A stretch of 64,000 bases of DNA from Isoetes taiwanensis (GCA_021234155.1 JAJEKV010000038.1:9886092-9950091), one strand, 5' to 3'; counted from the stretch's first letter, positions 33,561 through 46,479 are shown. The notes: generated from the letters alone by a model not told the origin. Made by a program: numbers and translations.

Positions 33561-35730
33561 ATATTATTTGTGGAATTATAAAAGAGACCCTAGCATTCAC
33601 TTCGCTAATATTGATGGCATTGAGTTCGCGTAACAATGGCAACCATTGTAGTAATCTTGAAGTTTATCGCCAATCGTTAACGCCGCACACGCTTACAATG
33701 GTTGCCACAGAGTTTACTACTGAAACGATTGAGAAGGTGCGGACAGAAGTTATTTGGTACTACTTCAGCAATTTGGTCTATGGTGTTTTTCTTGCTGTTG
33801 TCGGTTGATTTTCATTGTGGCCTTCCTTTATTATAACGTCTTCATATTTCATTACCAGTAGTATTGCTTGATGAAGTATAATAGTTAGTTCGGTGTCAAA
33901 TTTACTATTTGCATAAAAATGGCACAACAAAAACCAGCGCAAAACCACCACCTAAGGTGCAATTCATTTTGAATCTCCAGAAAATAAGGATGTTATAAAA
34001 AAGAGCATAACAACTTGTTATGAACTTGCGATGTCACTGTTATGTAGAGAAGCACCACATCTACATGGTATAAAGATACAGGTTGTCAAAGTACTGATTT
34101 CAGTCCCACGCTTTTTTCTATGTTTAATCAGTAACTCAGGTTCATGAACTCGTTTATAGTTGTTCTTCTTGTACACATAAAGGTCTCAATTCTTGTACAC
34201 ATAGAGATCTCAAGCTCTTGTGAATATATATTGTCATGCCACATGATCTATGGTTTATTTTTTAAAGCAATAACTCCAATAGCTCGACAAATGTCAATAC
34301 CATGCAATAATGTCGGTTATTGATCAAAATAAAATGGGCATGAAAAAAAACTCATGGCACTGGATGATCGAGATCGGAAGCAACAGATAGAAGAGCCCAT
34401 TATCCGACCGGAGATGAGCAGATTGAGAGTCGACCGTTGGATTGGTGCGCATGTGATAAAGTGGAGTCGGAATAGAAGCGTGTCCGCTGCCGAAATTGCT
34501 GACGCATCTCGATCGGGTTCGTGGCTCGAATTTGGCTTTCATGCCTGCTTTTTGGATTTTTGCCCGCCAAAACAGTGAAAAAATTTCTCGTATGGCAAAT
34601 GAAAGGTCGCAGATTGGGCAATCTGGCCGTCATGGAGAAGGGCAACTACAAGACATACTCGTCGCTTGAAAGGCTAGGAATAGAGAAATGCCCGTCATTT
34701 TTTGCTATATATCTTTATAAATTTATAATATCTCTATACAATACACCTCTATACATTAATATAATATAAATTTACAACACATCCCACGAAATTTCCAATG
34801 ATTTTTCCATTTTTTTAACCTCTTATCCATCCTGTTTTTTTAACCTCTTATACATTATAGTTATTAACAACCACCAATCAACCAACGAACCTAAATCTAA
34901 TCTATGCTAATATAATTCAAAAAAAATTTCCTGGAAATCTTGATGCCACATTGTCGTCCTCCCGCCCACTGCCCGCCTAAGATCAGAGATTCACAATTGC
35001 CCGCCTAAGATTAGAGATTTAGAATCAGAAAGTTCTTGCTTCTTGCTAGGATTCAGAATCACATCTGGTTGAATGTTGAATGCTGGACCTGGTCACCTCT
35101 GTTTGAATGCTGAATCGAATGCGCGCATTTCAATCACCTCTATTCGAAAGCTTCACAAACACGACCACTCCTGTTTTCCCAGCTCTACTCCTGTTTAGAT
35201 CTACTTGCATTCCAGCTTGGTAAGTTTTCGTCTAAAATTACTTATCGTACCCTCCTAAAAGAGTTCGGTCACCTTCTTCTAAAAGCTTAAATCCACGTAA
35301 CTAGAAGCAAGAACTGCCTCAGCCAAAATTTGTGGGGAAGGCCGCCAGATCAGCCCATTTCGTTTCGTTTTGATAGGATGCAGGACAGGAGATTCCGGCT
35401 CCAAGCTATTTGTAAGTTTCCAAGCCATATTTTCCATCCATTTCAAAATTGATTCTCAAGTCTCAACTTAAAATCTTTCTTACTCAGGTAGCAACATTTT
35501 AGCATAACCAAATGCCTCTTCTTTTGGATTGTGCAGAAGTACTATTATTATTTCTAAATGCCTCTTCTTTTGGATTGTGCAGAAGTACTATTATTATTTC
35601 TATCAGATTGGCCAACCAATCGATCATGCAAGCTGCATCCTAAGCTGCAATAAATCTGCAATCAAGCAATCTATAATCAGTCAATCTGTATAATCAGACA
35701 ATCTGCAATCAGGCGATCTGTAAGCAAACC
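33561..35730. other. Gene-free stretch with tandem duplications
   Basis: No gene recognised; frames at 33518-33808 and 34354-34769 have no motif. A 28-bp tandem pair lies at 34971-35026 (GCCCGCCTAAGATCAGAGAT unit) and a 46-bp perfect tandem pair at 35510-35601. Degenerate AATCTG-AATCAG repeats at 35650-35725 lead up to the hAT start codon. Confidence 0.4.
35510..35601. repeat. 46-bp perfect tandem duplication
   Basis: Copies at 35510-35555 and 35556-35601 (begin AAATGCCTCTTCTTTTGGAT) are identical. They lie upstream of the hAT transposase gene. Confidence 0.9.
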
Positions 35731-37735
35731 ATGGATCCAAAACCAGGTAAGCTTTTGCTTCAATGCTTTTATTTATTGCTTTCATGAGTTTGCTTTTTGC
35801 CTTGGGCACTCGCTCGAAGGCCCGCCGCCGGCCGCTTGACCCGGGCGCCTGTGGTTGTCTAGGCGTAGTGATGGATGGCGCCTGGGAGGTGCAGTGATGG
35901 GTGGCGCCTGCCTGTGAGAGCGTGCCTGAGCGTGTGTGCCTGAGAGCATGCCTGGATCGGTGGAGCGCTTTAGTGAGGAGGCACCTCCACTGGGCGATTT
36001 CCCTGAGCGGTTTCTCTGAGCGCCGCCTTCCCTGCGCGTCTGGGCGATTGGCGTTGGGGGCGTCGGTTTTCCAAAGACCCGTTGGCCAGAAGAGGTTACG
36101 ATTCCGGGCGTTCGGGTGAAGTCTTGTCTGTTGGAGGTATGCTTATTGCTTTTGCAATAGCATGGATTTTGATGCGTAGTCATCCCCGCAAATGCTTTTT
36201 CCTGTGTGGTTTTAACTGGGCCATGGTGATTATGGTTTGTTCTGTGGGCTTCGGTCCTTGTTCTGGTTAGGGACTTCGGTCCCGTTTTGTACTTGTGGTC
36301 CCATAACCCGATTGGGTTCCGTGGACATTAAAAGTTTCTTCCTTCCTTCCTTCCTTCCTTTTTCTTAGTCATTCCTATTTCGATTTGCAGCATGTTCTAA
36401 AAGGAAAAGCAAGAGAAGAAAAGACAATGAATGTAGATCTATGCTATCTTACTATAATCTGAGTCAAAATAAACGTGCTGTTGCTGCTAGCTCAGGATCT
36501 GAAATGCAACAGCAAGGTTTAGTTCTTGAAGAGACAAATCAGACCATAGAAATTATTGAGGGTTCTATTGACGGTGGAGGAGATGCTGGTGTTGCTTCTA
36601 GTTCTAAGAAAAGAAAATGGAGAAATGAATGGACGAAACTTCACAAATGGGCTTTCAGAGTTAAGACTGTTGCCAATGAGGATCGTGCTAAGTGCCATTG
36701 GTGCATTGAATTCAAGAAGGACAATACGTACACAAAGGATGGGTCAAGAGTGATGCAATTATCAGCCTTGAATGATCATGCAAAATCAGAAGATTATAGG
36801 TATGCAGCTGCTGCGCATTTTCATAAATTGAAAGGTGAAAATGCTAGAGGCCCAATAGAAGAACAAATTGATATCACTCGTCATTCTGAAATGTCTAGAA
36901 TTCTTGTGTGCATCCAAAATGTACATTGGATGGCACAATGCACTATTCCATTGCATAGATTTTATGATGTTTGCGTTCATATGAGGCGTATCCATTGCCC
37001 GAATATTCCTAGTACTGACGAATATGGTGCTTACACAAATGAGAAGGCTGCAAGAGAGTTCCTTATGAGCATACGCAATGTCTGCAGGTGCAATTTATTT
37101 GCTGAGGTAAGCTCCTCTCCATATTTTTCTATACTTGTAGATGAGTCTACGGATCGCACGCTTGAGAAGCATCTTATTGTGTATATGCAATACCTAACTG
37201 AAAATGGCAAAGGTGAACCCAAATGTACCTTTGTAACTCTTTTACCACTTGAGGATGGTACTGCTGAAGCAGCCTATGATGCTTTACAGTCCTTGTTGAT
37301 ATCTATGGACTTGAGTGAAAGTAAAATAGTTGCTTTAGTCACTGATGGTGCATCACAATGTTAGGATGTCGCACGGGCTTGGTCACTAGATTTCAAGCAA
37401 GGAACCCCGATATTAAGGGTATCCATTGCATAGCTCATAGAGAAGCGCTTGCAGTAAAGGATGCTTTGACATCTAATCCTGATGTTTTTTACTTTGTTGA
37501 CAAACTAGCCAACAAAGTTTATTCATGGTTGGGGAAGTCATCTCATCGACATGCAGAGTTCAAGGAGCTATTGGAAATATATGATGAACATGATCTTAAT
37601 GCTTTGCAAATACATGGCGTTCGTTGGTTATCAAGGGGCCAAGTGATGCTAAGGTTGGTTCGTCTAATGCCTGCCATTCTAGATCAATGGAAGATGCATG
37701 ATCACAAGCTTTATGAGAATGCTACAATATTTCAG
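35731..37735 (+). CDS. hAT-like transposase (ZNF862/DUF4371-like), N-terminal and central part, one frameshift
   Basis: A tiny first exon (35731-35746, ATGGATCCAAAACCAG) joins in phase to 36391-37735 after a TTTGCAG acceptor. The protein starts with a basic segment (CSKRKSKRRKDNE), then a zinc-finger-like CHWC...DHAKSEDYRYAAAAH, then the RNase H-like core: SSPYFSILVDESTDRTLEKH (first catalytic Asp in VDEST), VALVTDGASQ (second Asp), GIHCIAHREALAVKDA and RWLSRGQVM. A one-base loss at about 37357 makes TAG after DGASQC; one more A in CAA restores reading into MLGCRTGLVTRFQ. The last Glu and the hAT dimerisation domain are missing: after a donor at 37735 the sequence changes and a copia element follows. 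The 640-base first intron contains GC-rich foreign-looking sequence. Confidence 0.75.
35760..36390. other. GC-rich insert in the hAT first intron
   Basis: Base composition is sharply higher in G+C from about 35800 to 36120 than around it. It ends with GTGGACATTAAAAGTTTCTT and a (TTCC)n microsatellite (about 36337-36361). This may be a retroelement 3' piece; no protein recognised. Confidence 0.4.
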
Positions 37736-38030
37736 GTATATTTCATTATGTATTTACTTGGTTTATATATATTCATTCATAGTTTATTCATTCCATAATT
37801 TATTCTTCCATAAATTTTTGTGATTGATTTTAAACTTTAAATTATTATTTTTTATTTCAATAGTATCTATGTAAGAACTTCATTATGTATTTGATGAACT
37901 TACAATGGAAATATGCTTTGTTTTATGTATCTATCTATGTTTTTGAGGGAAAAAACTGGTTTCTGTCATTTTAAATTTTTTTATTCCATTTAAAAGGCTT
38001 GAATTTAGGAACTTCCTGTCACGAGAAAGG
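37736..38030. other. AT-rich stretch between hAT exon and copia element
   Basis: Follows the donor of the hAT exon; no further hAT exon recognised. Confidence 0.35.
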
Positions 38031-38487
38031 TGTAAAATTATTTGGCCCATCCTTAGAAAATTAAGGGCGGACTGTCAAATTTGAGCATTGATCGGGTTGT
38101 AGAACCCAAATTGAGTTACCGGGTTGCTTTGTGGGATTGCCAATAGATCCCAAACTGGTCATTCTTGTGGAAGACCGATTCACCTTTGCTCTAATCATTG
38201 GATCTTGCTGCAGGTGCCGCAGCTTGCTTGTCTTGTGTTGAATCGCCAGAGAAGGCAACGCTTTGTCGAAAGCGTACATTTTTGTTCCAGGGTCGATTTG
38301 GAGTCAGAATCCGCACAATAGAACCCGCGACAAAGTCGAAGTGATTGTCGCCGACTACATTTTCCAAAGAGTTAGAATCCCAGCAAAGATCCGAATTGAG
38401 ATTCGCATCATCATTTATTCGTGTCCGTGGTTCAAGATTTAGCATTTGTTCAGCATTTGTGGTGGTTTTTGAAGTAAAATACTAACA
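38031..38487 (+). repeat. Candidate 5' LTR of a Ty1/copia element
   Basis: The right end (ACTAACA at 38487) sits one base before a primer-binding site, as expected for a copia LTR ending in CA. The left end is a guess (TGTAAAATTATTTGGCCC at 38031). There is no second LTR in the window to test it. Confidence 0.35.
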
Positions 38488-38488
38488 G

Positions 38489-38501
38489 TGGTATCAAAGC
38501 C
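38489..38501 (+). other. Primer-binding site (initiator tRNA-Met type)
   Basis: TGGTATCAAAGCC, one mismatch from the usual TGGTATCAGAGC, eight bases upstream of the gag start codon at 38509. Confidence 0.75.
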
Positions 38502-38508
38502 ATAAATT

Positions 38509-40195
38509 ATGGCAACTAGATTTGGAGCTACACTCCTTAATTCAATAGAAGTTTATACTGGTGGTTCAAGATTTCAGGTCTGGAAGGAAAAAATGCTTGA
38601 GGTATTGAGCGCAAAATGCTTGATGGAAATTATAGAGCTACCAGAAGGTAAAGATCTGAAAGAGATACTTGAGAAAATGGCAAAAATGAAGCTCAAGAAA
38701 GGTGAAAGTTCTGGTAAGGCTGAAGGTTTTGGTTCTATTTATGCTGATAGTAAAATTAGAGAGGCAAGAGGAATTATAGCATGTAAAGTGGGTTCTAACA
38801 TACTGTTGAGAATGAGAGGAATGAATCCTCAACAAATGTGGGCATATCTCATTAGCAAATATGAAAAGAAATCATCCTCACAGCTAGAAATCCTAGATAA
38901 AGAGCTAAGACAACTAAAATACAGTGAAAATGAGAATATCACTGAAGTTTTTGCAAAATTGGATAATATATTTGCCGATTTAGATGCACAAGCAGAGCTA
39001 GATTGAGTGATGAAATTCAAATATTGGCTATAGCTCGTGCATTTTCCAGATACAATGTATTATCCATGTTAATCAGAACCACAACTAAAAATCGTGATGA
39101 TGCTGAGAGATTAGTAAGAACAAAGCTGGAGCAGCATAAAATAGGTGTGGAGGAAGAAGAGGGTTCTGAAAGTTCTGAAATTCTGTTTGCTGGCAAAGTA
39201 AAGAGTAAAAAGACCTATCCAGAAAAAAGTATAGGCCCTTGCTTTTATTGTCATGAAATTGGGCATTTAAAGATAGATTTCCAAAATTAAACAAAGAAAT
39301 GTTAAGCTGCTATAATTGTGGGGGGTTGGGTCAAATTTCCACGACATGATCTAGTCCAAAAAATTATAACAAACAACATGGGAGATGGCAAGCTGAAAGG
39401 GAAGTTCCATTGTAAGAGAAAGAGTGACCTCATCCAGGGGAAGAGGAAGAAGAGGAGCAGCCAGGGTTAATGTAACTCAAGAAGTTGCGGAACAAGAGAC
39501 TGAGAAGGAACAAGACGATCAAGAGGTAAAACCCATTGTGCTATGAACATACAAAGCAAATAGATATATTTCTAACCATGAAGTTGATGAATTTATAGTC
39601 GATAGTGGAGCTGAGCGATCAGTGGTTAACTCTATTGATTACCTGGCTAATGTTTGTCCCAGTAAACATTTGAGCCATGTACAGTTAGGAAATGGAGATT
39701 TACAGAAGGTAACGGGGAGAGGGATGTTGGAATTATTCGATCTGCAAGGAAATTGTGTGAATGTGTCGATGTTACGCGGTGTCCTGTGTCTATAAAAATC
39801 TCATACCAGTGAGTCAATTAGTTGATCTTGGATATGAATTAAGGTTTGATAAGAAAGGTTGCAACATATTTTTGGATAATCAATTAAGGTTTTTTGCAAA
39901 ACGTGTTGGGAGTTTATTTCAATTTTCAAATAAAGTTTTGAAAAGCATAAAAGTATTCTTCAGATTCATCGCTTCACCGCATAATAGACTTGTTCATATG
40001 CATATAAATAATATCAGATACATGATAAAGAAAGGTCTCATTAGTGGGGAAGATGATATAGCCAAGAAGTTTGTTTGTCCAGGATGCATGCTAGGCAAGT
40101 TAACTAGGTTGCCGTTTAAGAGATCTAAGAAAAGGGCAAATAGTAGATTATGGCTGGGTAGTAAAGAACAAACGAAACTTAGTGATGATTCCTAA
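38509..40195 (+). mobile_element. Ty1/copia retrotransposon remnant: gag, protease and pre-integrase
   Basis: Gag begins at the ATG at 38509 (FQVWKEKMLEVLSA, then MWAYLISKYEKKSSSQLEIL) and shifts frame at about 39003. The first zinc knuckle, CFYCHEIGHLKID, has Phe for its last Cys; the second (CYNCGGLGQ) also lacks a ligand. A protease active site DSGAE lies at about 39601, followed by the strand pairs usual in copia proteases. From 39790, NLIPVSQLVDLGYELRF leads to the GAG-pre-integrase HNRLVHMHINN and CPGCMLGKLTRLPF. Integrase core, reverse transcriptase, RNase H and 3' LTR are absent. The copy is dead. Confidence 0.8.
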
Positions 40196-40389
40196 TAGTA
40201 TAGGGGTCCAATCGCAAGATTTAGTGTCAAAAGAAGCCAAGGATGATGGTGAGATTTTTGAGCTTCATCTAGTTAGCTTAGCTCAAAATTCTCAAAATTG
40301 TAATACTCTCTCAGAAATCGGCTTAAAAGGCATCATTTTTGAAGGACTTAAAGCCAAAAAAGTGTATTAATCGGATAAAAAGTACAAAA

Positions 40390-42480
40390 TTTACATGTCT
40401 CATCTAACCTGCTAAGCACACAAAGTTGCCACAGAGCACGAGCCCCGAGCACAATGTACTTACTCCGTAATAGAAGACCAACGATCAATTCAAGATATCG
40501 AATCCAGAGCGCTTCTATCATTTTCGATTCAAGGAAGGAGCACTTCGAGGGCTATCAATATTTTTTTCCGGGCCACCGTCATAACACCACGTGCAGATGA
40601 ATTAATTCCCTGAAAGATGTGGTGTCTGCGACGCTCCCATATCGACCATAGGAGCCAACCGGAACCAAGATGGAATGCCCTGGAGGCCATGCGTTGGGGT
40701 AGGATGCCAAGAGGATGCATCGGCAGTCTAGTGTACTGTTAAACAAACCTTGTAGCCAGGACCACGCCGATTGAACCTCAGGACAATCAAAGAGACAATG
40801 CTCAAGAGTCTCAACGTCTGAAAGACAGAGCGGGCATACTGCAGATATACGAGGATCATAGCGATGTCGGAAGGCATTAACCTGCACGCACTTGTGGATA
40901 ACCTGCCACCATAGTACAGAGACTTTAGGGTGGAGCAACCTATCCCAAAGCCATCGCCATGTATGACACAAAGTGGGCTGTGGAACTTGTAGATGCCACC
41001 CATCCGGCAACTGGAGGGGCTGTGGTGCTAAAAGAAGGCGATACACTGATCTGACAAAGTGTCTGCCTTTGTGAATATCTTCATGACATCCTTTCAGCAA
41101 CACCAACTTGCATCCTTTCAGGAACACCAACTTGCACTATAAGAGGCAAATATCTAAAATTCAGGCCAAGACAGTAGGCGACCCGCTTCATACCATGCTT
41201 GAATAGAGACAACACCTGCAAGAACCCATTGTCTCGTTGTAAGGGGATGAACTGATGCTGTCAATGGAGGTGCTGAGGGGTCTAGAGGCAGTGATGCCCA
41301 CCACCATGGAGTCTCCAATAGGGTGTGGATAGAGGGGCATGGCCAGAAAAGATGTTTGACCGCCTCCCATGTTGTCAACAAGCCACGCAAAAAAGCCCAA
41401 GGTAGAACTGGTTTGACAGCCTTCTTGTCTAGAGGGATACAGTGACCAAGGGCTTGTCTAAGAAGGTGTAAACCAGGAAAGTCATCCTTACCATTCAGGA
41501 GTCTCCAAGTGAACTTTGAAATAAGAACTTTGCTCTACAGTAAGAAGTCCATCATACCCAGACCACCTGCCCATTTTGGAAGGATGCACTTCGACCAAGC
41601 CACCTTAATCACAGCACCTTCCTCAGTACCTGCCCATATAAAGTTCCGAACTATTGCAATGAGCTCATTTGCACTTTGATCCGTGGGGGCTAGCAAAGTA
41701 AGGATGCCATATAAACATGGGCACTACTAAGGACTAACTTGGCCATTGTAATGCACCAAGAAGAGACAAATTTTATGGGTGGACCACGGAACAAGTGTTT
41801 CTCCAAACCCTTAATGATCTCCTCCCATGCAGCTCCTATAGTAATATGGATGCCAACTGGAATCCCCGACAACTTGATGACCTGTCCATGTGCAAGTAAT
41901 TTCCATGGATAATCATGAACACACGCCGGAGCCGAAGTATCCAATGTCCATAAAGTTGTACATTTCTGCCACCCCACAAGGACCCTGGAAGCCAGTGAAA
42001 AAGTGTCTACGAAAGCATTTTGGCAGTTGCAAGATTCTCAGCATTAGCGACTAGGAACAGGAACATGTCATCTACATATTGATTGCAAAACTCTTGTGTG
42101 CCATCCTCCATTGCAAGACCATGGAGAAGTCCCTCTGTGGTTGCAACGGTGAATAACTGCGACAAAGCCTCTACAACAATTGTGAAAAGCAATGGTGCTA
42201 AAGGGCATCCCCGGCTAATACCAATAACCGAAAGTGAGAAGGCATCTGATGGCTCACCATGGAACATAACAGTCGCCAGAGCAGAGACATGCAGCTTAGC
42301 ATACATCGACGCATGAATTCCCAGCTGACAGTGTCATAAGCCTTTGCAAAATCAAGCTTAAGATATACAACTGAAAGGTTTTGCTTACGTGCCCAATAAA
42401 TCCCTCGTAAGCAGCACCAACATAAAAGGCGTCATTTATCATTGCAAGAAAATCTACTTACTTAAAAAGTTTCTTGGGTT
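40390..42480 (-). mobile_element. 5'-truncated LINE, minus strand: reverse transcriptase to C-terminal zinc finger
   Basis: On the minus strand: INDAFYVGAAYEGF and VVYLKLDFAKAYDTVSWEFM (42430-42310; catalytic Asp of motif A), ISRGCPLAPLLFTIVVEALS, NQYVDDMFLFL (YVDD box, about 42080), SGIPVGIHITIGAAWEEIIK, and near 40950-40750 the zinc-binding domain CPLCLSDVETLEHCLFDCPE, then WLLWSIWERRRHHIF. The order is that of plant L1-like ORF2. Endonuclease and ORF1 are missing and the frame shifts several times. It is the same family as the LINE at 47215-48800. Confidence 0.85.
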
Positions 42481-43885
42481 TTTTGCTAATGCCGGTGTGC
42501 CCTTTTCTGGCGTTACATTTGGAACCCTAAAATGAAGTTTCAGGCCAACTTACTTTTTTGGCCTTTTTTCCGGTCTTTTTTTTAGCCTCTTCATGGTGGG
42601 CAGCGGGCAGTTGGGTTACGGTTAATGAGCCGAGAGGATACGACGGGGGATTCCCCTCCATATTTCATCATTTTTTTTTTTTTGTTAAATGGCTATCAAG
42701 AGGCACCAATCTCCTTCTAATCCTTCCCATTTCAATTTTTATGTCCGGCTTCTACTTTTTTATTTTTGCTTCATCTATCCATTTCGTTTTCCTAATAAGC
42801 AATGACAGGATGATCCACCTGCTGCTACTCCATTCTACTCTATTCCAGATATTGCGAATTTCTATTTGGTCTGCATGATTTCAATTTTTGGATGCAGATT
42901 TGTCGCATTACCACGATTCAAATATCAGGATTCACTGTTCTAGCAAAGCTTGGCTTCATCCTTACAGGGTTTTCAGATTCTACCTCATGCTATTTGAAGT
43001 CTTCTTTTGAATAAACATCGTGAATGCTTTGATCATGAGTGTTCTGTTTGCAGCAAAAAACCCAGATAGCAGGCTGGAGCTTCACGTCTGATACTCAGGT
43101 AATTTTTTCATTTTTCTTTGGGTTGATTCTTGCCATAAATTACGGCTACAAAACAGAGGATACAGAAGGAACACGTTTATAACAGAAGGATAGGGTGCAG
43201 ATCAAAATCTACGTATGATTCCAGGTTTAATGTTCTGAGTTTAATATTCTGGATCTAAATCTAAAGCTGGGGACACTCCTTGATGCTGTATTTTATATGT
43301 TCTAAGAAACGTGGGCTCCCAAAATTATAGAGCGCCAAGTTCACAGGTCTAGACAAGGTAAACCATTGTTCCTTTTTTTTTTTGAAAGTTTAGGAACATG
43401 GTAAGCATAAATGGATATAGCAGAGGTAAGCCTAGCATGCGATGCACAGAGCAGAGGATGTGAACAATCGAACAGAAGATCCTTATTACTATTATTTTCA
43501 GTTTTGCAATCATTTTCCATCACCCTAACTAACTCTGTTGTTAAATAGCAGATTCTTGAATAGCATCTGAATGTATGATCCGTTTTTGCAAGCTTATATA
43601 CTATATATGAGATCTGTTGCCTTTGCATTTAGAGTTACCCAATTTGTTGGATTGCCAATTCTGCCTTCGATTCTCAAGACCACCCGTCAGACTGCCTTTG
43701 GAACAAAGTGTGAACTTACTCCTGAGTTACGGAAAAAAGGTAATGCATAATAATTAAGTTTGAATGTTTCTAATTACCTTATCTCCTTTGTAGTCATAAC
43801 ATTTAATCAATGGGATGTCTGAACGTTTCTTGGATTACTTTGTGTGTTATCGTGGATGCCCATGTATGATAAGTCATGATCTGTT
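42481..43885. other. Gene-free stretch with possible exon debris
   Basis: No gene recognised. Exon-like pieces with splice-like borders (for example 43052-43099) and a coding-like stretch at about 43640-43735 (TRQTAFGTKCELTPELRK) could be captured exons. T-rich runs at 42668-42682 and 43373-43384. Confidence 0.35.
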
Positions 43886-43890
43886 ATCAG

Positions 43891-43985
43891 GTTTATGAGC
43901 AGCTTGCAGCAGCTTATAAGCTAGAAGAAGACATCTTAATTGCCAAGTTGGATGCTAATGCTCACAAGGATTTAGCTACAAGTAA
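43891..43985 (+). pseudogene. Orphan exon resembling protein disulfide isomerase (PDIL2 / P5 type)
   Basis: After TTATCAG the plus strand reads VYEQLAAAYKLEEDILIAKL then DANAHKDLATS. In plant PDI-like 2 proteins the corresponding part of a thioredoxin domain is of the form YEKVA..FK.E..VVIA.LDADAHK.LA, directly after the CGHC redox site. Only this exon is present; the CGHC exon was not found. It lies upstream of a plus-strand Helitron 3' end (46479) and may be captured sequence. Confidence 0.55.
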
Positions 43986-45660
43986 AGAAATATAATTATG
44001 TGCTTAAAAGTAATACATGTTGTGCTATGCCAATGCTGATCAAAACCATATACCGTAAACAATAATGACAGGTATAATTTTCAAGGATATCCGACTCTTA
44101 AATATTTCTTATAGCTGCACGTCCATATTATAAGCCACACATTATGCTATGTTTAGGCTGCACATTCAGAAAATAAAGGTAGAAATTCAATCTTTTCTTT
44201 TGTTAGAGGTATTTCTAAGTTCTATGGCATGTCTTTTGCTACAATATGTTCTTTTTCTGCCCCTCTCTGGTTTAATATCCAATCCCGGGAGAATGCGCTA
44301 CAGTTTCCCTTCTTTTCTATATTTAAGGTCAGAAATAGCAAGATTTGTGTAAAAGGGGCGGATTTAAGCTTGGGTTTGCTCTCGCAGCAGAAGGGATGAT
44401 GCATTTGCTATGATTGTTTTGGAAAGAAATTCATGTGCATGCTGCATAGAGGCGAGGATATGCCATGAGTTTCAACTGTTTTCTCTGATTTCTAATGCAA
44501 AAACAAGATTTGAACTCTTCATTCCTGTTTCATGCAGATTATCCAGATTTTAAACTTGTTGTTGTTGATTGAGTTAGTAATTTGATTAGAGTTCTTGACC
44601 GAGTCGAGTTTAGGTTAAGTTTTTGATGGATACCTACCTGATCATATGATGATTTTTTCTCAAGTTGTTTTATTGGAAGAACATACGATGCATGTTCTTG
44701 CCCGCAAGGCTTTGAGCATTAGACTCTACCACGGCAATTGTATTTATCGCGGCTTACTTAATCATCTTTCTTCTTTGTTGTAAGTATTAGGGATGTATGT
44801 CATCTTCTATGCATCACCTTCTTTAGTTGTGGAGATCTTTGAAGTAGGTAAGAGAATAATGTTTGAGAATAACATTGCCAATTTGTTTGGTTAACGGATG
44901 ATCTCTTTTCCATATTCCTCTCGAGAAAAGAAATTGCCATACAAGGTATGAAAGCCGTATGAAGATGATAAACATAATCACAGATGTTCTTTCATGATGA
45001 TGCTATGTAATGTGCAAGGTTTCAAAAGCTACTGGCAAGTTCTAAAAAGATCAATCAGCTTTTGGCACTATAATATGGTAGCAAAATAAGAAAGATTGAG
45101 AAAAAGAAGCTCTTACAGTTAATTTTAGTGTAATTTTGGTGTGGCAAAGGACACTAAAAGTTATTGGATTTAGTTCAATATTACCGTCAATCTTAAATGG
45201 TCAAAATTACAGTTATATTCTGTTTCAAGGAAGTCTTGAGCATGAGGTTATTAAGTTTGTTGTGCTAGAAATTGGCAGACAAATGAAACTTGCACAAGAA
45301 AAAATTATTGTATCATATATGTCTTGCAAATGCCGATTTTATAAGAGTATTTTGAAGTCCAAGTTAGTCAAGGTGTTTCTTATCCGTGGATTCCTAAGGG
45401 AATAGATATTCTCATTACGCCGGTAGATTGTGCTATAGTTTAACAGGTTCTCGTTAAAAGTTTTCCAAAGTTCTGTAAGATTTATTGGAATGGGGTAATG
45501 CTTTGAGTACTTTGATGCCAATGTTTCCATTCGAGGAGTGGAATTTTACAATTTCTATGTAGGTGGAACAAAAGTAATAATCCACTAGCATGTAGAAACC
45601 AAAATGCAGTTTCTGGTTTGTGTACAATCCATAGATGTTTCATCATTTTGTAGCAGAGCT
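43986..45660. other. Gene-free stretch
   Basis: AT-rich; frames at 44149-44352 and 45136-45405 carry no motif I recognise. Confidence 0.35.
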
Positions 45661-45710
45661 ATACGAAATTAGAACATTAGCCCAGCAACGTCGGGCACAC
45701 GTTTACCCAA
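45661..45710 (+). mobile_element. Decayed Helitron 3' end, plus strand
   Basis: TTAGCCCAGCAACGTCGGGC followed by ACACGTTTAC matches the intact end at 46447-46479, but the hairpin has a mismatch and CTAG has become CCCA. Confidence 0.5.
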
Positions 45711-46449
45711 GGGAACATTGTTTACGCGATTGTGCTTTGAGAGAGGTAGGTGAAGAGTACATGTATCCACCTATTGGGTAATATAGTGCTTTGACTAACC
45801 TTCATTGTTTGTCTTTTTTTTATCGATGAGAAACGACACCATATGTCCGCAAATTGGCGTTTTGGTAGCAAAAAGAATTCACTTGTGTTGGAATATATAA
45901 TGGAATGCATTTTAGGGTCTACAAATTGTTTCGTCCTGAGGAGTATCTAATTCCATTGTACAAGCCTACCTTCGGGATGAGTTGTCTTATGTTGCTTTAT
46001 AGTCATGAGACATTGTGGGCACTTCGAATCAATGACTTCGCCTGCATTTCACTTTTACCCTTGCTAAGATATTACCCGTAGGAGAAGTGAAGATATCAGG
46101 GAGCATGCAACAAGGTATAAAATTAGGCCCTTGGTGATGTGTGCCATGTGGAGATGCATATTTAGCGTTCCATCATGAACTAAAGTACACCAATGAACCA
46201 AGACAAAGTTTTGTGTTTGCATTTATGTACCTATTTTTTGTTGAATTAACTTAACTACTTCTAAGTTCTCTTCTGAAATCCATAAACACAAAGTTAATAT
46301 ACTGATGATGCTGTCATTAGACAATTTCAATAATAAAAATAACCACAAAAGAAAATAATGTCCATTCTTGCCAATATCAACATGCACTGTTGTGGAAGTT
46401 GCACATAATGGACGTTAAAGATCGAGTAAAAACACATGCCAGTACATTA

Positions 46450-46479
46450 GCCCGGCAACGCCGGGCACACATTTACTAG
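46450..46479 (+). mobile_element. Helitron 3' end, plus strand
   Basis: Hairpin GCCCGGC-AAC-GCCGGGC (46450-46466), then ACACATTTA and CTAG at 46476-46479, followed by host T. The element body lies to the left; its 5' end was not identified. Confidence 0.7.

Noticed and set aside
34720-34770. Candidate 5' end for the Helitron ending at 33055
   Set aside because: AT-rich with TATAAAT words but no TC start followed by the GTATGTCTGTC signature seen in the other 5' ends.
36082-36270. Open frame with a hydrophobic segment in the hAT first intron
   Set aside because: It lies in the GC-rich insert and has no motif; probably chance.
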